A DNA stretch of 64,000 nt. Origin: Algoriphagus sp. AK58 (lineage in GTDB: Bacteria; Bacteroidota; Bacteroidia; Cytophagales; Cyclobacteriaceae). Location: positions 186,001 to 250,000 of the forward strand of contig NZ_QEIG01000014.1 of assembly GCF_014324365.1 (NCBI RefSeq), in the 5' to 3' direction. Under the pieces are notes generated by a model. The model made no database searches, was not told where the DNA came from, and worked only from the letters and a program-made list of their open reading frames with translations. The translations under genes and the position numbers were made by a program. This document shows positions 9,062 through 17,207 of the stretch, piece after piece. Each line of letters starts with the position of its first letter. The stretch's first letter is position 1.

Positions 9062-9174
9062 AAACAATTTAGTGAGAATGGGAAAAAGCCAATTCTTGAT
9101 TAGGAAAAAATATTTCAAGGAATTCCAATTGAAAAGAGGACTTGAATTTCCTTTTGCTTTTTGCTGAAAATTTT

Positions 9175-9731
9175 GGGCTAAAGCCCAGAGAGGGGGGGAT
9201 TCCATTTTTGGAAATGGCCTAAAGGCCATTCCTATTCAAAAAATGCCGAATGGGCATTCCTATTCAAAGGGTTGAGATTTTGAATTATCTCTGTATTATC
9301 TGAATAATTTGGGCTAAAGCCCTACTTGATAATTTATAAATTCAAAATGATTGGCCTAAAGGCACATTCCTATTCAAATATGGCAGGACCATCATTACTA
9401 TTCATTGTATGGATATTTTGCATTGCCTCCTGTCCCGATTTTTTTCGGGACAGGAGGCATGAAAATGCAAAGGAAACCTTCAGGGCTTTAGCCCAATCTA
9501 TTTGCATTTTGGGCTAAAGCCCAGAAAGGGGTGATTCTCATTTTAGGAATGGCCTAAAGGCACATTCCTATTCAATAATTTTCCGCTGCTATATTCCTTT
9601 TCAAGGTGGAATCTCCCAAAGAAATGAAAAGCCTCATAAATGGTCTGAGATTTTGAATTGCCTCCTGTCCCGATTTTTTTCGGGACTGGAGGCTTTCAAA
9701 AGGATGAAAAAAACACACCGGGCTTTAGCCC
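9175..9731. repeat. Composite palindromic repeat units 3 to 5 (REP/BIME-like)
   Basis: These are the same modules as on the other side of the transposase. GGGCTAAAGCCC occurs at 9175-9186, 9311-9322 and 9511-9522. The GGCCTAAAGGC[A/C]CATTCC-type module follows near 9213, 9354 and 9552. The long hairpin is at 9422-9460 (perfect arms) and 9657-9694, and inverted GGGCTTTAGCCC at 9483-9494 and 9720-9731. The unit at 9175 lacks its hairpin and inverted end, so it looks truncated. The last unit ends 15 bases from the smc stop codon. Confidence 0.85.
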
Positions 9732-9746
9732 AATTATTTCAGGAAA

Positions 9747-12700
9747 TCAAGCCAACTCCCTCAAATCCACCGGAACCACCCTCGACACACCTGCTTCGAT
9801 CATCGTTACGCCATACATGATATCCGTGCTGGCCATGGTCCGCTTGTTGTGCGTCACGATGATAAACTGGCTCTCGGAGCTGAACTTCTGGATGATCTGA
9901 TTGAACTTGTCGATGTTGGCATCGTCCAACGGGGCGTCCACTTCGTCGAAAATACAGAAAGGCGCAGGCTTCAGCAGGTAGATGGAAAAGAGTAGGGAAG
10001 TGGCCGTCAGGGTCTTTTCTCCACCGCTGAGTTGGTTGATGGTCAGGGGACGCTTGCCCTTGGGCTTTGCCATGATCTCAATCGGGGATTCCAAAGGATT
10101 CTCCGGATCGACCAAAGTCAGGTCGCAGTCGTCCTGCTCGGTAAAGAGGGAGCGGAAGACTTTCACAAAGTTCTCCTTGATCTTGCCAAAAGCCTCCAAA
10201 AACGTATCCTTGGCCACTTGATCGATCTCGGAGATGGTGGATAAAAGAGATTCCTTGGCCTTGACCAAGTCGGCTTTTTGGCCGGTGATAAAGTCGTAAC
10301 GGATCTTGATCTCGTCGTAGGCTTCCATGGCCATCGGATTGATCGGGCCGATTTTCTCCAGTCTCTCTTTTTGCTTGCGCACCAGATCGCGAAGTTCGTC
10401 TTCGGCAAAGTCTGCAAACTCAGGATCAAGGTTCGGATTTTCTTCCATCAACTGATCCAAGTCGAGCTCAAACTCCACACTCAGTCGCTCCTTCATCCCA
10501 CTCATCTTGAGCTTGATCTCGTTGATGGCGTTTTGGAGTTCGCTGAGCAGGTGGTCAAATCCTTCCTTGGATTTTTGCAGGCTGCGGATGCGGGTATCGG
10601 TCTCATCGATCATACCACGGGCGCCGTAGTAGTCTTTCTCGGCCTCGGTCACGCCCTGCTCGATGCTTTCCTTTTCGGAGTAGAGTTCGATCAGTTCATC
10701 GTCCTTGATCTCGTTGTTGTCCAAAAGACTTTTGATTTCAGCATCAAGTCCGGCAAGTTCGGTTTGCGACTTTTCGATCCGCTCTTTGGAGCTTTCGAAG
10801 GCATTTTGCTTGAATTCGATCTCCTGCTCCAGGCTGTTGACGCGGTTGACCTGTTGGATATAGGTGATGTTTTCCTGATTGAAGGTTTGGGACTTTTCGG
10901 CCAATCGCTTGTTTTCGGCTTCCACTTCCTCGGTCAGCAGCGCCACCTGCTCCGCCAAACCGTCAAACTGCTCCTTTTCCTCCGCCAATCGGGGCTGAAT
11001 CTCGGTCAGGCTTTCTTCCAAGTTCGCAATGCGGTCCAGGATATCTTCCCGCTTGTTGGCATTGGAGCTGAGTAGCTCAGCCAATTGCTCCTTTTTGGTA
11101 CGGATGGATACGTAGGCCGAATTGAGCTCATTGATGGCCAATTGGCTTTCTTCGAGGGCTTTTTTGTAGCTGACTTCCTTTAGTTTGAGCAAGTCACTCA
11201 GCTTTTGGTCGAGGTTAGATCGGGTGGTGCTGACTTTTTTGCCCAAGTCTTTGATTTCCTTGTCGAGCTTTTCCAGGTTTTTGGCACGGCCGATTCGCTT
11301 TCCTTCGAAAAGGCCTACCGAACCACCTGAGATGGAAAACTTCCTTTTGGTGTATTTGCCCGTTTCGGAAAGAAACACGCAATCCGGATCGGTTGGAAAA
11401 TCCTTGTAATCCCCCTGCACGAGGTAGACATTGTCCAGAATAAAATTGATCAGGCGGCTGTACTTGACATCAAACTCGATGATCTCCGTGGCCGCGATGG
11501 CATTGGCGAAAAGCTTGCTTTGGCTGGGCTTAAAGCGCTCAAAATGCTCCAAAACAAAGAAATTGGCCTTGCCTCTCGCTGCATCGCTGAGCAACTGGAT
11601 CGCCGCTATCGCTTGCGCCTCGGTGTCCACCACGTAGTAGTTCATGTAGCTTTCGAGGTAGTTTTCGATGGTCACACGATACTTTTCATCGGTAGTGAGC
11701 AAGTCGGAGAGGAGGGGAATATCCTTGCCCCAAGAGTCGTTTTTCTTGAGGAATTTGATGGCTTCCGGGAAGCCCTCCAAGTTTTCGACCAGGGATTTGG
11801 TCAAGTTAAATTCATTGGTCTTGGAGTCCAGCTTACGTGAAGAAGTGGTCAACTCTTCGCGGATCATTTCGATCACGCGGTTGGTCTCCTCGATCTTCTG
11901 ATCCTGATCTTCCTGCTTGGATTTCAGGGTCGCATAGGAAGATTGAGCGGCATCGAGCTGTACTTTCAGTTCCGCCATTTTATCCTCAAACTCCACCAAA
12001 TTGGCTTCCTGTGAACTGTCATCCGAGGAGGTACGCTCGAGTTCCTGCTTGAGAGTACTGAGTTGGATTTGTTTGATTTCGACTTCCTTGCCGAGTTGGT
12101 AGACCCGTTCTTTGAGACTTTCGAAGCGCAGAGCCACCTCTTTTTGAGACTGCTGCTTTTCTGAAGTCACCAGTTTTTGGGCATCGTATTCTTCCCGGAG
12201 TTGGGAAACAACAAATTCCTTTTCACCCAGGATCTTTTCTGCCGACTCTTTTTCCTGCTGCAAGGAGCGGATGGAAAAGCCTGCCCGGTCGTTTGACTTG
12301 CGGTCATTATCGATCTGCTCGCGCAAAGCTTGAGAGCGATCCTCGAGAAATCTCAGGCGTTCATTTTTGATTTTCTTCTCTGACTCGAAAGCCCGGATTT
12401 TATTGACGTGCTCATTGAGGGTCTTTTGACGGGAGGAAAGGAGCTTTTCCTTGTGGATCAGATCGGCTTTGAGTTCGCTGAGTTGGGCTTCCAGATCTGC
12501 GATTTGGGTTTGAACTTGAAGCTTGCGATCGGATTCCTGCGTGATTTTTGAATTGGCTTCAATCAGCGCCTGAGCGTATTGCTCGATAGACTTCTTGGCC
12601 AAGTTGATACTTGCCAATCGGTAATCAGCTTTGATCTCGAAGTACTTGGCGGCCTGCTTGGCTTGCTTTTCCAGCGATTTTAAATTCTTATCAATCTCAA

Positions 12701-13286
12701 ACAGCAAGTCCTCAACCCGCGCCAAATCGGCATCGGTATCCTCAAGCTTGCGAAGGGTTTCTCTTTTGCGGTTTTTAAACTTGGAGATACCGGCCGCTTC
12801 TTCGAAGAGCTCGCGTCGGGAGTTGTTCTTGTCGTTGAGCAACTCATCGATCATCTTGAGTTCGATGATCGCATAGGAGTTGGAGTTGATCCCCGTGTCC
12901 ATGAAAAGGTTGGTGATATCCTTCAGGCGACAGGTGACTCCGTTGATTTGGTATTCGCTTTCCCCAGTACGGTAGTAGCGTCGGGTGATGGTGACGTGCG
13001 TATATTCTGTGGGAAGGAGGTTTTTGGTATTTTCAAAAGTCAGAGACACCTCCGCCATGTTGGTGGGCTTACGGTTTTTGGTACCGTTGAAGATGACGTT
13101 TTCCATCTTGTCGGAGCGCAGCATTCGGGATTTTTGCTCCCCGAGCACCCATCGGATGGCATCGACTACGTTGGATTTTCCACAGCCATTTGGACCTACG
13201 ACACCGGTGATACCCTTGTCGAAGTGGATGACCATTTTATCCCCAAAACTTTTGAATCCTTTGATTTCCAGTTTGCTAAGCAGCAT
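9747..13286 (-). CDS. smc: Chromosome segregation protein SMC
   Basis: The core ATPase of the SMC-ScpAB condensin, which organises and segregates the nucleoid. At 1179 residues it is full length. The N-terminal head has Walker A GPNGCGKSN (residues 31-39). Two long coiled coils flank the hinge (about residues 515-640, with the conserved FFVLEHFERFKP and SISGGSVGLFEGKRIGR segments). The C-terminal head has the signature LSGGEKTLTA from residue 1086 and Walker B FCIFDEVDAPLDD from 1110. The start is the ATG giving MLLSKLEIKGFKSFG, the normal SMC N-terminus. A Bacteroidota-type promoter is visible just upstream. It is transcribed alone, with repeat arrays on both sides. Confidence 0.98.
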   Translation of the reverse strand: MLLSKLEIKGFKSFGDKMVIHFDKGITGVVGPNGCGKSNVVDAIRWVLGEQKSRMLRSDKMENVIFNGTKNRKPTNMAEVSLTFENTKNLLPTEYTHVTITRRYYRTGESEYQINGVTCRLKDITNLFMDTGINSNSYAIIELKMIDELLNDKNNSRRELFEEAAGISKFKNRKRETLRKLEDTDADLARVEDLLFEIDKNLKSLEKQAKQAAKYFEIKADYRLASINLAKKSIEQYAQALIEANSKITQESDRKLQVQTQIADLEAQLSELKADLIHKEKLLSSRQKTLNEHVNKIRAFESEKKIKNERLRFLEDRSQALREQIDNDRKSNDRAGFSIRSLQQEKESAEKILGEKEFVVSQLREEYDAQKLVTSEKQQSQKEVALRFESLKERVYQLGKEVEIKQIQLSTLKQELERTSSDDSSQEANLVEFEDKMAELKVQLDAAQSSYATLKSKQEDQDQKIEETNRVIEMIREELTTSSRKLDSKTNEFNLTKSLVENLEGFPEAIKFLKKNDSWGKDIPLLSDLLTTDEKYRVTIENYLESYMNYYVVDTEAQAIAAIQLLSDAARGKANFFVLEHFERFKPSQSKLFANAIAATEIIEFDVKYSRLINFILDNVYLVQGDYKDFPTDPDCVFLSETGKYTKRKFSISGGSVGLFEGKRIGRAKNLEKLDKEIKDLGKKVSTTRSNLDQKLSDLLKLKEVSYKKALEESQLAINELNSAYVSIRTKKEQLAELLSSNANKREDILDRIANLEESLTEIQPRLAEEKEQFDGLAEQVALLTEEVEAENKRLAEKSQTFNQENITYIQQVNRVNSLEQEIEFKQNAFESSKERIEKSQTELAGLDAEIKSLLDNNEIKDDELIELYSEKESIEQGVTEAEKDYYGARGMIDETDTRIRSLQKSKEGFDHLLSELQNAINEIKLKMSGMKERLSVEFELDLDQLMEENPNLDPEFADFAEDELRDLVRKQKERLEKIGPINPMAMEAYDEIKIRYDFITGQKADLVKAKESLLSTISEIDQVAKDTFLEAFGKIKENFVKVFRSLFTEQDDCDLTLVDPENPLESPIEIMAKPKGKRPLTINQLSGGEKTLTATSLLFSIYLLKPAPFCIFDEVDAPLDDANIDKFNQIIQKFSSESQFIIVTHNKRTMASTDIMYGVTMIEAGVSRVVPVDLRELA

Positions 13287-13313
13287 ACTCTTTTTTCCTC
13301 GCGATTAAGCTTT

Positions 13314-13343
13314 CAAAATAGGGGGAAAGGATGGATTTGGCAA
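13314..13343 (-). promoter_or_regulatory. Candidate Bacteroidota promoter for smc
   Basis: Read on the minus strand: TTG (13343-13341), 20 bases, then TATTTTG (13320-13314), close to the Bacteroidota -33 TTTG / -7 TAnnTTTG pattern. It is 28 bases upstream of the smc start codon. Pattern match only. Confidence 0.4.
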
Positions 13344-13352
13344 TATTTTGAT

Positions 13353-13949
13353 GAGATATGCTTCGCTCAGCGAAATATGCTTTGCGAAATACACTTCGCT
13401 GCGCTCAGTGAAATAAACCTCCCTACGGTCGGTGAGATAGGGGTTTGGTGGAAGTTTAAGGTTCGGAGTTCCTCTCCTGGTCGTCAATCGTTATTCGTAA
13501 ATCGTAAATCCAGAGATATGCTTCGCGAAATATACTTCATGAGATACACTTCGCTGCGCTCAGTGAAATATACCTCCCTGCGGTCGGTGAGATAGGGGGT
13601 TGGTGGAAGTTTAAGGTTCGGAGTTCACCTGCTGGTCTTAAACCGTCATTCGTCAATCGTAAATCTAGAGATATGCTTCGCGAAATACACTTCGCTGCGC
13701 TCAGTGAGATATACCTCCCTGCGGTCGGTGAGATATGGGTTCGGTGGAAGATTAAGTATTGTAGTTCCTCTGCTGGTCGTAAATCGTCATTCGTAAATCG
13801 TAAATCCAGAGATATGCTTCGCGAAATACACTTCCCTGCGCTCAGTGAAATACACCTCCCTGCGGTCGGTGAGATAGGGGTTGGGTGGAAGATTAAGGAT
13901 TGTAGTTTCTCTGCTGGTCGTAAATCGTCATTCGTCAATCGTACTTCTA
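13353..13949. repeat. Four-copy tandem repeat, 141-160 bp unit
   Basis: Copies begin with GAGATATGCTTCG at 13353, 13513, 13668 and 13809, giving units of 160, 155, 141 and about 141 bp. Each copy contains TTCGCGAA, then two 24-base related segments (one with CACTTCGCTGCGCTCAGTG, one with CACCTCCCTGCGGTCGGTG, both self-complementary at the ends). A purine-rich GGTGGAAG stretch and repeated CGTAAATCGT at the end complete the unit. Unit lengths are not consistently multiples of three, so open frames crossing the array are not genes. It fills the gap between the smc promoter and the next gene. Confidence 0.85.
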
Positions 13950-13979
13950 TTTCAATTTATCTCGCGACCGAAAGGAGCA

Positions 13980-14078
13980 TATTTCTACTGTATTTCTACT
14001 GTATTTCTACTGTATTTCTACTGTATTTCTACTGTATTTCTACTGTATTTCTACTGTATTTCTACTGTATTTCCACTG
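13980..14078. repeat. 11-bp tandem repeat, nine copies
   Basis: Nine head-to-tail copies of TATTTCTACTG, the last with one T-to-C change. The array ends 39 bases before the ATG of the membrane-protein gene at 14118, i.e. in its promoter region. The unit is close to one DNA helical turn. Confidence 0.9.
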
Positions 14079-14117
14079 TTTTTCATTTTCAATCCGATTT
14101 TCAATTAAATTGACCTC

Positions 14118-14639
14118 ATGGATTTAGGACAAATCATCTACATCATCGCTATCATTGCTTACTTTATCTATCAGGCTTCCAAGAAGAAAAAATCCCTGGA
14201 CCCTATGGATTCCGATGATAATCAGCCTGAAGCGCCGCAGAAAGGGCTGACTTTTGAAGAGCTATTTAAGGAAATCCGCAATGCTCAAAATACTACTGCT
14301 CCAGAACCACCCAAGCCAGTCATTCAGGAAACACAGCGACCTGCACCTATTCCCCCAAATTTTCCCCAAGCCAAAGCCCAGCCTCGAAGACGCTTCGAAC
14401 CGGTTGAAGAAGTAGATGATGAGGCCAAATTCTATGAAGGTTCTTTTGAGTCTACCAAGAAAAAAAATCCATATCAGGAACTTGCGAATAAAACATTTGC
14501 CGAACCTGAGTTTAAACGTTTCAAATCTCAGGAAATCGCAACACCGAAAGTTAACCCTTATGCAAAGCTCCTGAAAAATCCAAAGACGGTTAAAGAGGCG
14601 ATCATCGTGAGTGAAATCCTCAGACCCAAACATTTTTAA
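14118..14639 (+). CDS. Conserved membrane-anchored protein of unknown function
   Basis: A 173-residue protein with one N-terminal transmembrane helix (IIYIIAIIAYFIYQA, about residues 5-19). A basic stop-transfer KKKK follows, then a long disordered region rich in Pro, Gln and Glu. The C-terminus ends in LKNPKTVKEAIIVSEILRPKHF-like sequence (TVKEAIIVSEIL near residue 155), a short tail I recall from many Bacteroidota proteins of unknown role. It is probably anchored in the inner membrane with the bulk in the cytoplasm. It begins 39 bases after the 11-bp repeat array, which may affect its expression. Confidence 0.7.
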   Translation: MDLGQIIYIIAIIAYFIYQASKKKKSLDPMDSDDNQPEAPQKGLTFEELFKEIRNAQNTTAPEPPKPVIQETQRPAPIPPNFPQAKAQPRRRFEPVEEVDDEAKFYEGSFESTKKKNPYQELANKTFAEPEFKRFKSQEIATPKVNPYAKLLKNPKTVKEAIIVSEILRPKHF

Positions 14640-14716
14640 GGCCTGTCAAAACCTTTTTGATCCGAATTGATTGATTGTTCGTAAGTGCTATCACAAATTT
14701 TAACAATCAATCTTTT

Positions 14717-15214
14717 ATGGAAAAGTCTATCCAAACTTCCTCAGGAAAGTTGACCGATTCCCGAAGAAAATTTATTGAAAAAGCAGGCCTGGCCGCGGTC
14801 ATGGGCACTTTTGGAGTGTCCTTTTTTACTTCCTGTTCTTCCACTGAGGATGCTGACCCCGGCAATGGGAATGGTGGCAATTCCGGACAATCCGGAGGAA
14901 TAACTGTTGCCGGTTCTACAATCAGAATTGACCTTGCGGTCCAAACACGTTTAGCCAGTTCCGGAGGCTGGTTGCTGATTCAAGATGCGCGAACCTTGGT
15001 AGCCAACATCAATGGAAGCTACGTGGCGCTTACCTCCGTCTGTACCCACTCGGGATGCTCAGACAGCTGGACGTTCAGTAACAGTCGCTTCACGTGTACC
15101 TGTCACGGTTCGGTATTCGACTCCACAGGTCGGGTGTTGCAAGGGCCTGCAGGTGCTCCTTTGCAGCAATTCACCACAAGCCTAAATGGAACAACGCTGA
15201 CTGTGACCAAATGA
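14717..15214 (+). CDS. Tat-type Rieske [2Fe-2S] lipoprotein (copy 1)
   Basis: A 165-residue exported iron-sulfur protein. The N-terminus carries a twin-arginine motif, SRRKFIEKAG, and a hydrophobic stretch ending FFTSC, a lipobox. It should therefore be folded before export and lipid-anchored. A Gly/Asn-rich linker leads to the Rieske domain with CTHSGC and CTCHGS, giving two Cys and two His cluster ligands. The length and motif resemble the Rieske subunit of cytochrome b complexes, but no cytochrome b gene is nearby. Its stop overlaps the start of the YceI gene (ATGA), so the two are translationally coupled. A close paralogue lies at 17208. I chose the ATG at 14717 rather than one 14 codons upstream because it gives the normal Tat leader. 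Confidence 0.88.
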   Translation: MEKSIQTSSGKLTDSRRKFIEKAGLAAVMGTFGVSFFTSCSSTEDADPGNGNGGNSGQSGGITVAGSTIRIDLAVQTRLASSGGWLLIQDARTLVANINGSYVALTSVCTHSGCSDSWTFSNSRFTCTCHGSVFDSTGRVLQGPAGAPLQQFTTSLNGTTLTVTK

Positions 15215-15753
15215 TCCGTCTGGTTTTTCTCTGTGTTTTTTTCTGGAGTCTAACAGTCAATGCACAGGAATATCAAACTCAAAATGGTAAGGTAGTCTTC
15301 CTTTCCAAAGCCTCCCTGAGTGAGTTTACCGGTGAGTCCAAAACCCTAAAAGGTTTGATCGATTTGGAAAAAAATCTGGTGGACTTTTTCCTCGACTTGA
15401 ATACCCTGAAAACTGGAATCACGCTACGGGACAAGCACATGAGGGAAAATTACCTGGAGACTGAGAAGTACCCGTTTGCGGAGTTTACCGGGAAGTTTGA
15501 GTCGATTCCGACGCTTTCAGCTGCCTCTGAAAAAGTAACCGTGAAAGGGAAATTCAAAATCCATGGAGTGGAACGGGAAATCACAGTTTCTGGAATGATT
15601 AAAAGACTATCCAATGGCAGCCTCGAACTCAAAGCCGATTGGGTGGTAGCCTTAAACGATTATAAAATCGAAATTCCAAAACTGGTATTCTATGAGTTGG
15701 CTGCTGAGCAGCAGGTATCGATCGAGGCAATTTTGACCCCTTCTAAAAAATGA
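15211..15753 (+). CDS. YceI-family exported lipid-binding protein
   Basis: A 180-residue protein with a signal peptide (first about 18 residues, ending VNAQ). A YceI domain follows: FLSKASLSEFTGESKTLKG, then DLNTLKTGITLRDKHMRENYLETEKYP, and the TVKGKFKIHGVEREI strand typical of the family. YceI proteins are lipocalin-like barrels that bind isoprenoid chains in the periplasm. The start is the ATG overlapping the Rieske stop codon (ATGA). Its own stop overlaps the start of the next gene in the same way, so Rieske, YceI and DUF5777 form one operon, probably one periplasmic redox or electron-carrier module. Confidence 0.88.
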   Translation: MIRLVFLCVFFWSLTVNAQEYQTQNGKVVFLSKASLSEFTGESKTLKGLIDLEKNLVDFFLDLNTLKTGITLRDKHMRENYLETEKYPFAEFTGKFESIPTLSAASEKVTVKGKFKIHGVEREITVSGMIKRLSNGSLELKADWVVALNDYKIEIPKLVFYELAAEQQVSIEAILTPSKK

Positions 15754-16625
15754 AAAAACTGATTTTACTACTGTCGGTAATGTCTTGGAGCATTCCGCTT
15801 TTGGCTCAGCTGGAACGTAAACTGGAAGTTGAAAATCTCCCGGTAGATCTGATCTTTCATGCTCCACGACATATCAATTTGCTGACGGTGGAGCCCTTGG
15901 AAAAGAAGTCCATGCATTTTGCCATTATGCACACCTTTGGAACAGTAGATGGAGGAATAGAAAACCTCTGGGGCTTGGACAACGGAGCGAATATCCAGTT
16001 TAGTTTTGAATTTGGCTTGAGTGAAAAGCTTTCTTTGGGTCTTGCCAGAAGCAGTCGGGATAAGTTTTATAACCTCTTTGGCAGGTATCACTTGCTACAG
16101 CAGACTCAAAATGATAAAATTCCACTTTCGCTAAGTGTGGCAGGCGGCGCAGGAATTGTGAGCAATCCCTACCAGTTTTTGGGACCATCAGAGCGGCCTG
16201 ATTTCTCAGATCGCTTGGCCTATTCGGCTCAAGTGATGCTTGCGAGGAGATTTTCACCCAAAATCAGCTTCCAGCTCAGTCCCATGCTAAGCTATTTTGT
16301 CAATCCCTTGGATATCTATCAAATTCAAGGTGATCAAAATCTTTACTTGGCACTTGGAATGAGCGGCAAGATTAAGGTGACTGATAGATCTTCATTAACT
16401 CTTCAATACATCCCCAACCTCAACTCAGATCTCAGAAGTAATTTTGGGATCGGATGGGATGTGGAAGCAGGAGGACATGTCTTTCAGATGTATTTTGTCA
16501 CTTCTCAGGCGCTCAATGAGCAATACCTGCTGGCAGGAGGAAATGGCGTGCCGGGAGAGGAATTCCGATTGGGATTCAATGTCAACCGAATTTTTGCTTT
16601 AGGCCAGAAAAAAAGGATGTATTAA
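15750..16625 (+). CDS. DUF5777-type outer-membrane beta-barrel protein
   Basis: A 291-residue protein with a signal peptide ending LLAQ and a string of amphipathic beta strands, consistent with an outer-membrane barrel. The sequence SMHFAIMHTFGTVDGGIENLWGLDNGANIQFSFEFGLSEKLSLG resembles the DUF5777 family, often found beside YceI and Rieske genes in Bacteroidota. Translation is coupled to YceI by an ATGA overlap. Function is not established; the context suggests it acts with the two upstream periplasmic proteins. Confidence 0.75.
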   Translation: MKKLILLLSVMSWSIPLLAQLERKLEVENLPVDLIFHAPRHINLLTVEPLEKKSMHFAIMHTFGTVDGGIENLWGLDNGANIQFSFEFGLSEKLSLGLARSSRDKFYNLFGRYHLLQQTQNDKIPLSLSVAGGAGIVSNPYQFLGPSERPDFSDRLAYSAQVMLARRFSPKISFQLSPMLSYFVNPLDIYQIQGDQNLYLALGMSGKIKVTDRSSLTLQYIPNLNSDLRSNFGIGWDVEAGGHVFQMYFVTSQALNEQYLLAGGNGVPGEEFRLGFNVNRIFALGQKKRMY

Positions 16626-16634
16626 AAGGATATT

Positions 16635-16775
16635 GAGGCTGTCTCATAAAGGGGCATTAATGTCAGCTTGAGCGGAGTCGAAGGCCGATTCTAGTGATCC
16701 AAACCACATTTCGATCTGCCCAACTCTCGTTGGTCAGGTGCTCAATGTGACAAACCCTACTTATGAGACAGCCTC
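16635..16775. mobile_element. MITE-like element with 15-bp terminal inverted repeats
   Basis: GAGGCTGTCTCATAA (16635-16649) and its perfect reverse complement TTATGAGACAGCCTC (16761-16775) bracket 111 bases without coding capacity, 141 bp in total. The interior includes GAGCGGAGTCGAAGGCC, a sequence I recall as common in Bacteroidota intergenic repeats. A T run after the right end means the structure could also act as a terminator for the operon ending at 16625. No target-site duplication was identified with confidence. Confidence 0.6.
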
Positions 16776-17207
16776 TTTTTTCCATCTTCCAACAGCTAAA
16801 TAGGAAATCGCTTAACTTAAGATTAGAAGAAGAATTTATTGGTTTTGACGGCTCCAATACCTGTTTAAAAAAAGCCGGAAAGATTCAAATAAAGATGAAA
16901 TCAAGCTTTTTAATTTTTTTTCAGTTGTTTATCGAAAAGAATACAAGCGGTCCTAAATCTTTTACTTTTATTACCACTTGCATAGGACTAGTGAAAAAGG
17001 AGTAGATGATTTTGATTCCATAAGGCGAAAGGAATCTGATCGAATTGAGCGTAATAGGTTCATCGAGAACCTTGGATTGCTGAATAAAATGAAACTGATA
17101 TATAAAATTCTGAATATCAATCGTTTTTTCTCTATGAATTAAACCTTTTTGATCTAATTTGATTGCTCATGTAGAAGTCGGCAGGAACTGAAAAATATCT
17201 CACTTAT
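16776..17207. other. Gene-free stretch with a possible decayed coding remnant
   Basis: No intact gene. From 16981 to 17142 one plus frame stays open without a start codon and reads like real protein (DDFDSIRRKESDRIERNR, IENLGLLNKM), ending at TAA. This may be a remnant of a decayed gene, but I cannot name it. The rest is AT-rich and featureless. Confidence 0.3.

Noticed and set aside
9064..9229. Longer N-terminus for the RAYT starting at 9229
   Set aside because: The additional residues are a translation of the palindromic repeat and hydrophobic spacer; the conserved protein begins near 9010.
8194..9731. CRISPR array
   Set aside because: Repeats are palindromic, of several types and irregularly spaced; there are no uniform spacers and no cas genes.
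10278..11075. 265-codon plus-strand frame opposite smc
   Set aside because: Mirror frame of the Leu/Glu-rich coiled coil of SMC, giving a false hydrophobic protein.
13537..14113. Open frames on both strands crossing the tandem repeats (repetitive Ile/Ser/Arg-rich proteins)
   Set aside because: The repeat unit length is not consistently a multiple of three, the translations are copies of the repeat, and the plus-strand frame runs into the 11-bp satellite. They are products of repeat DNA.
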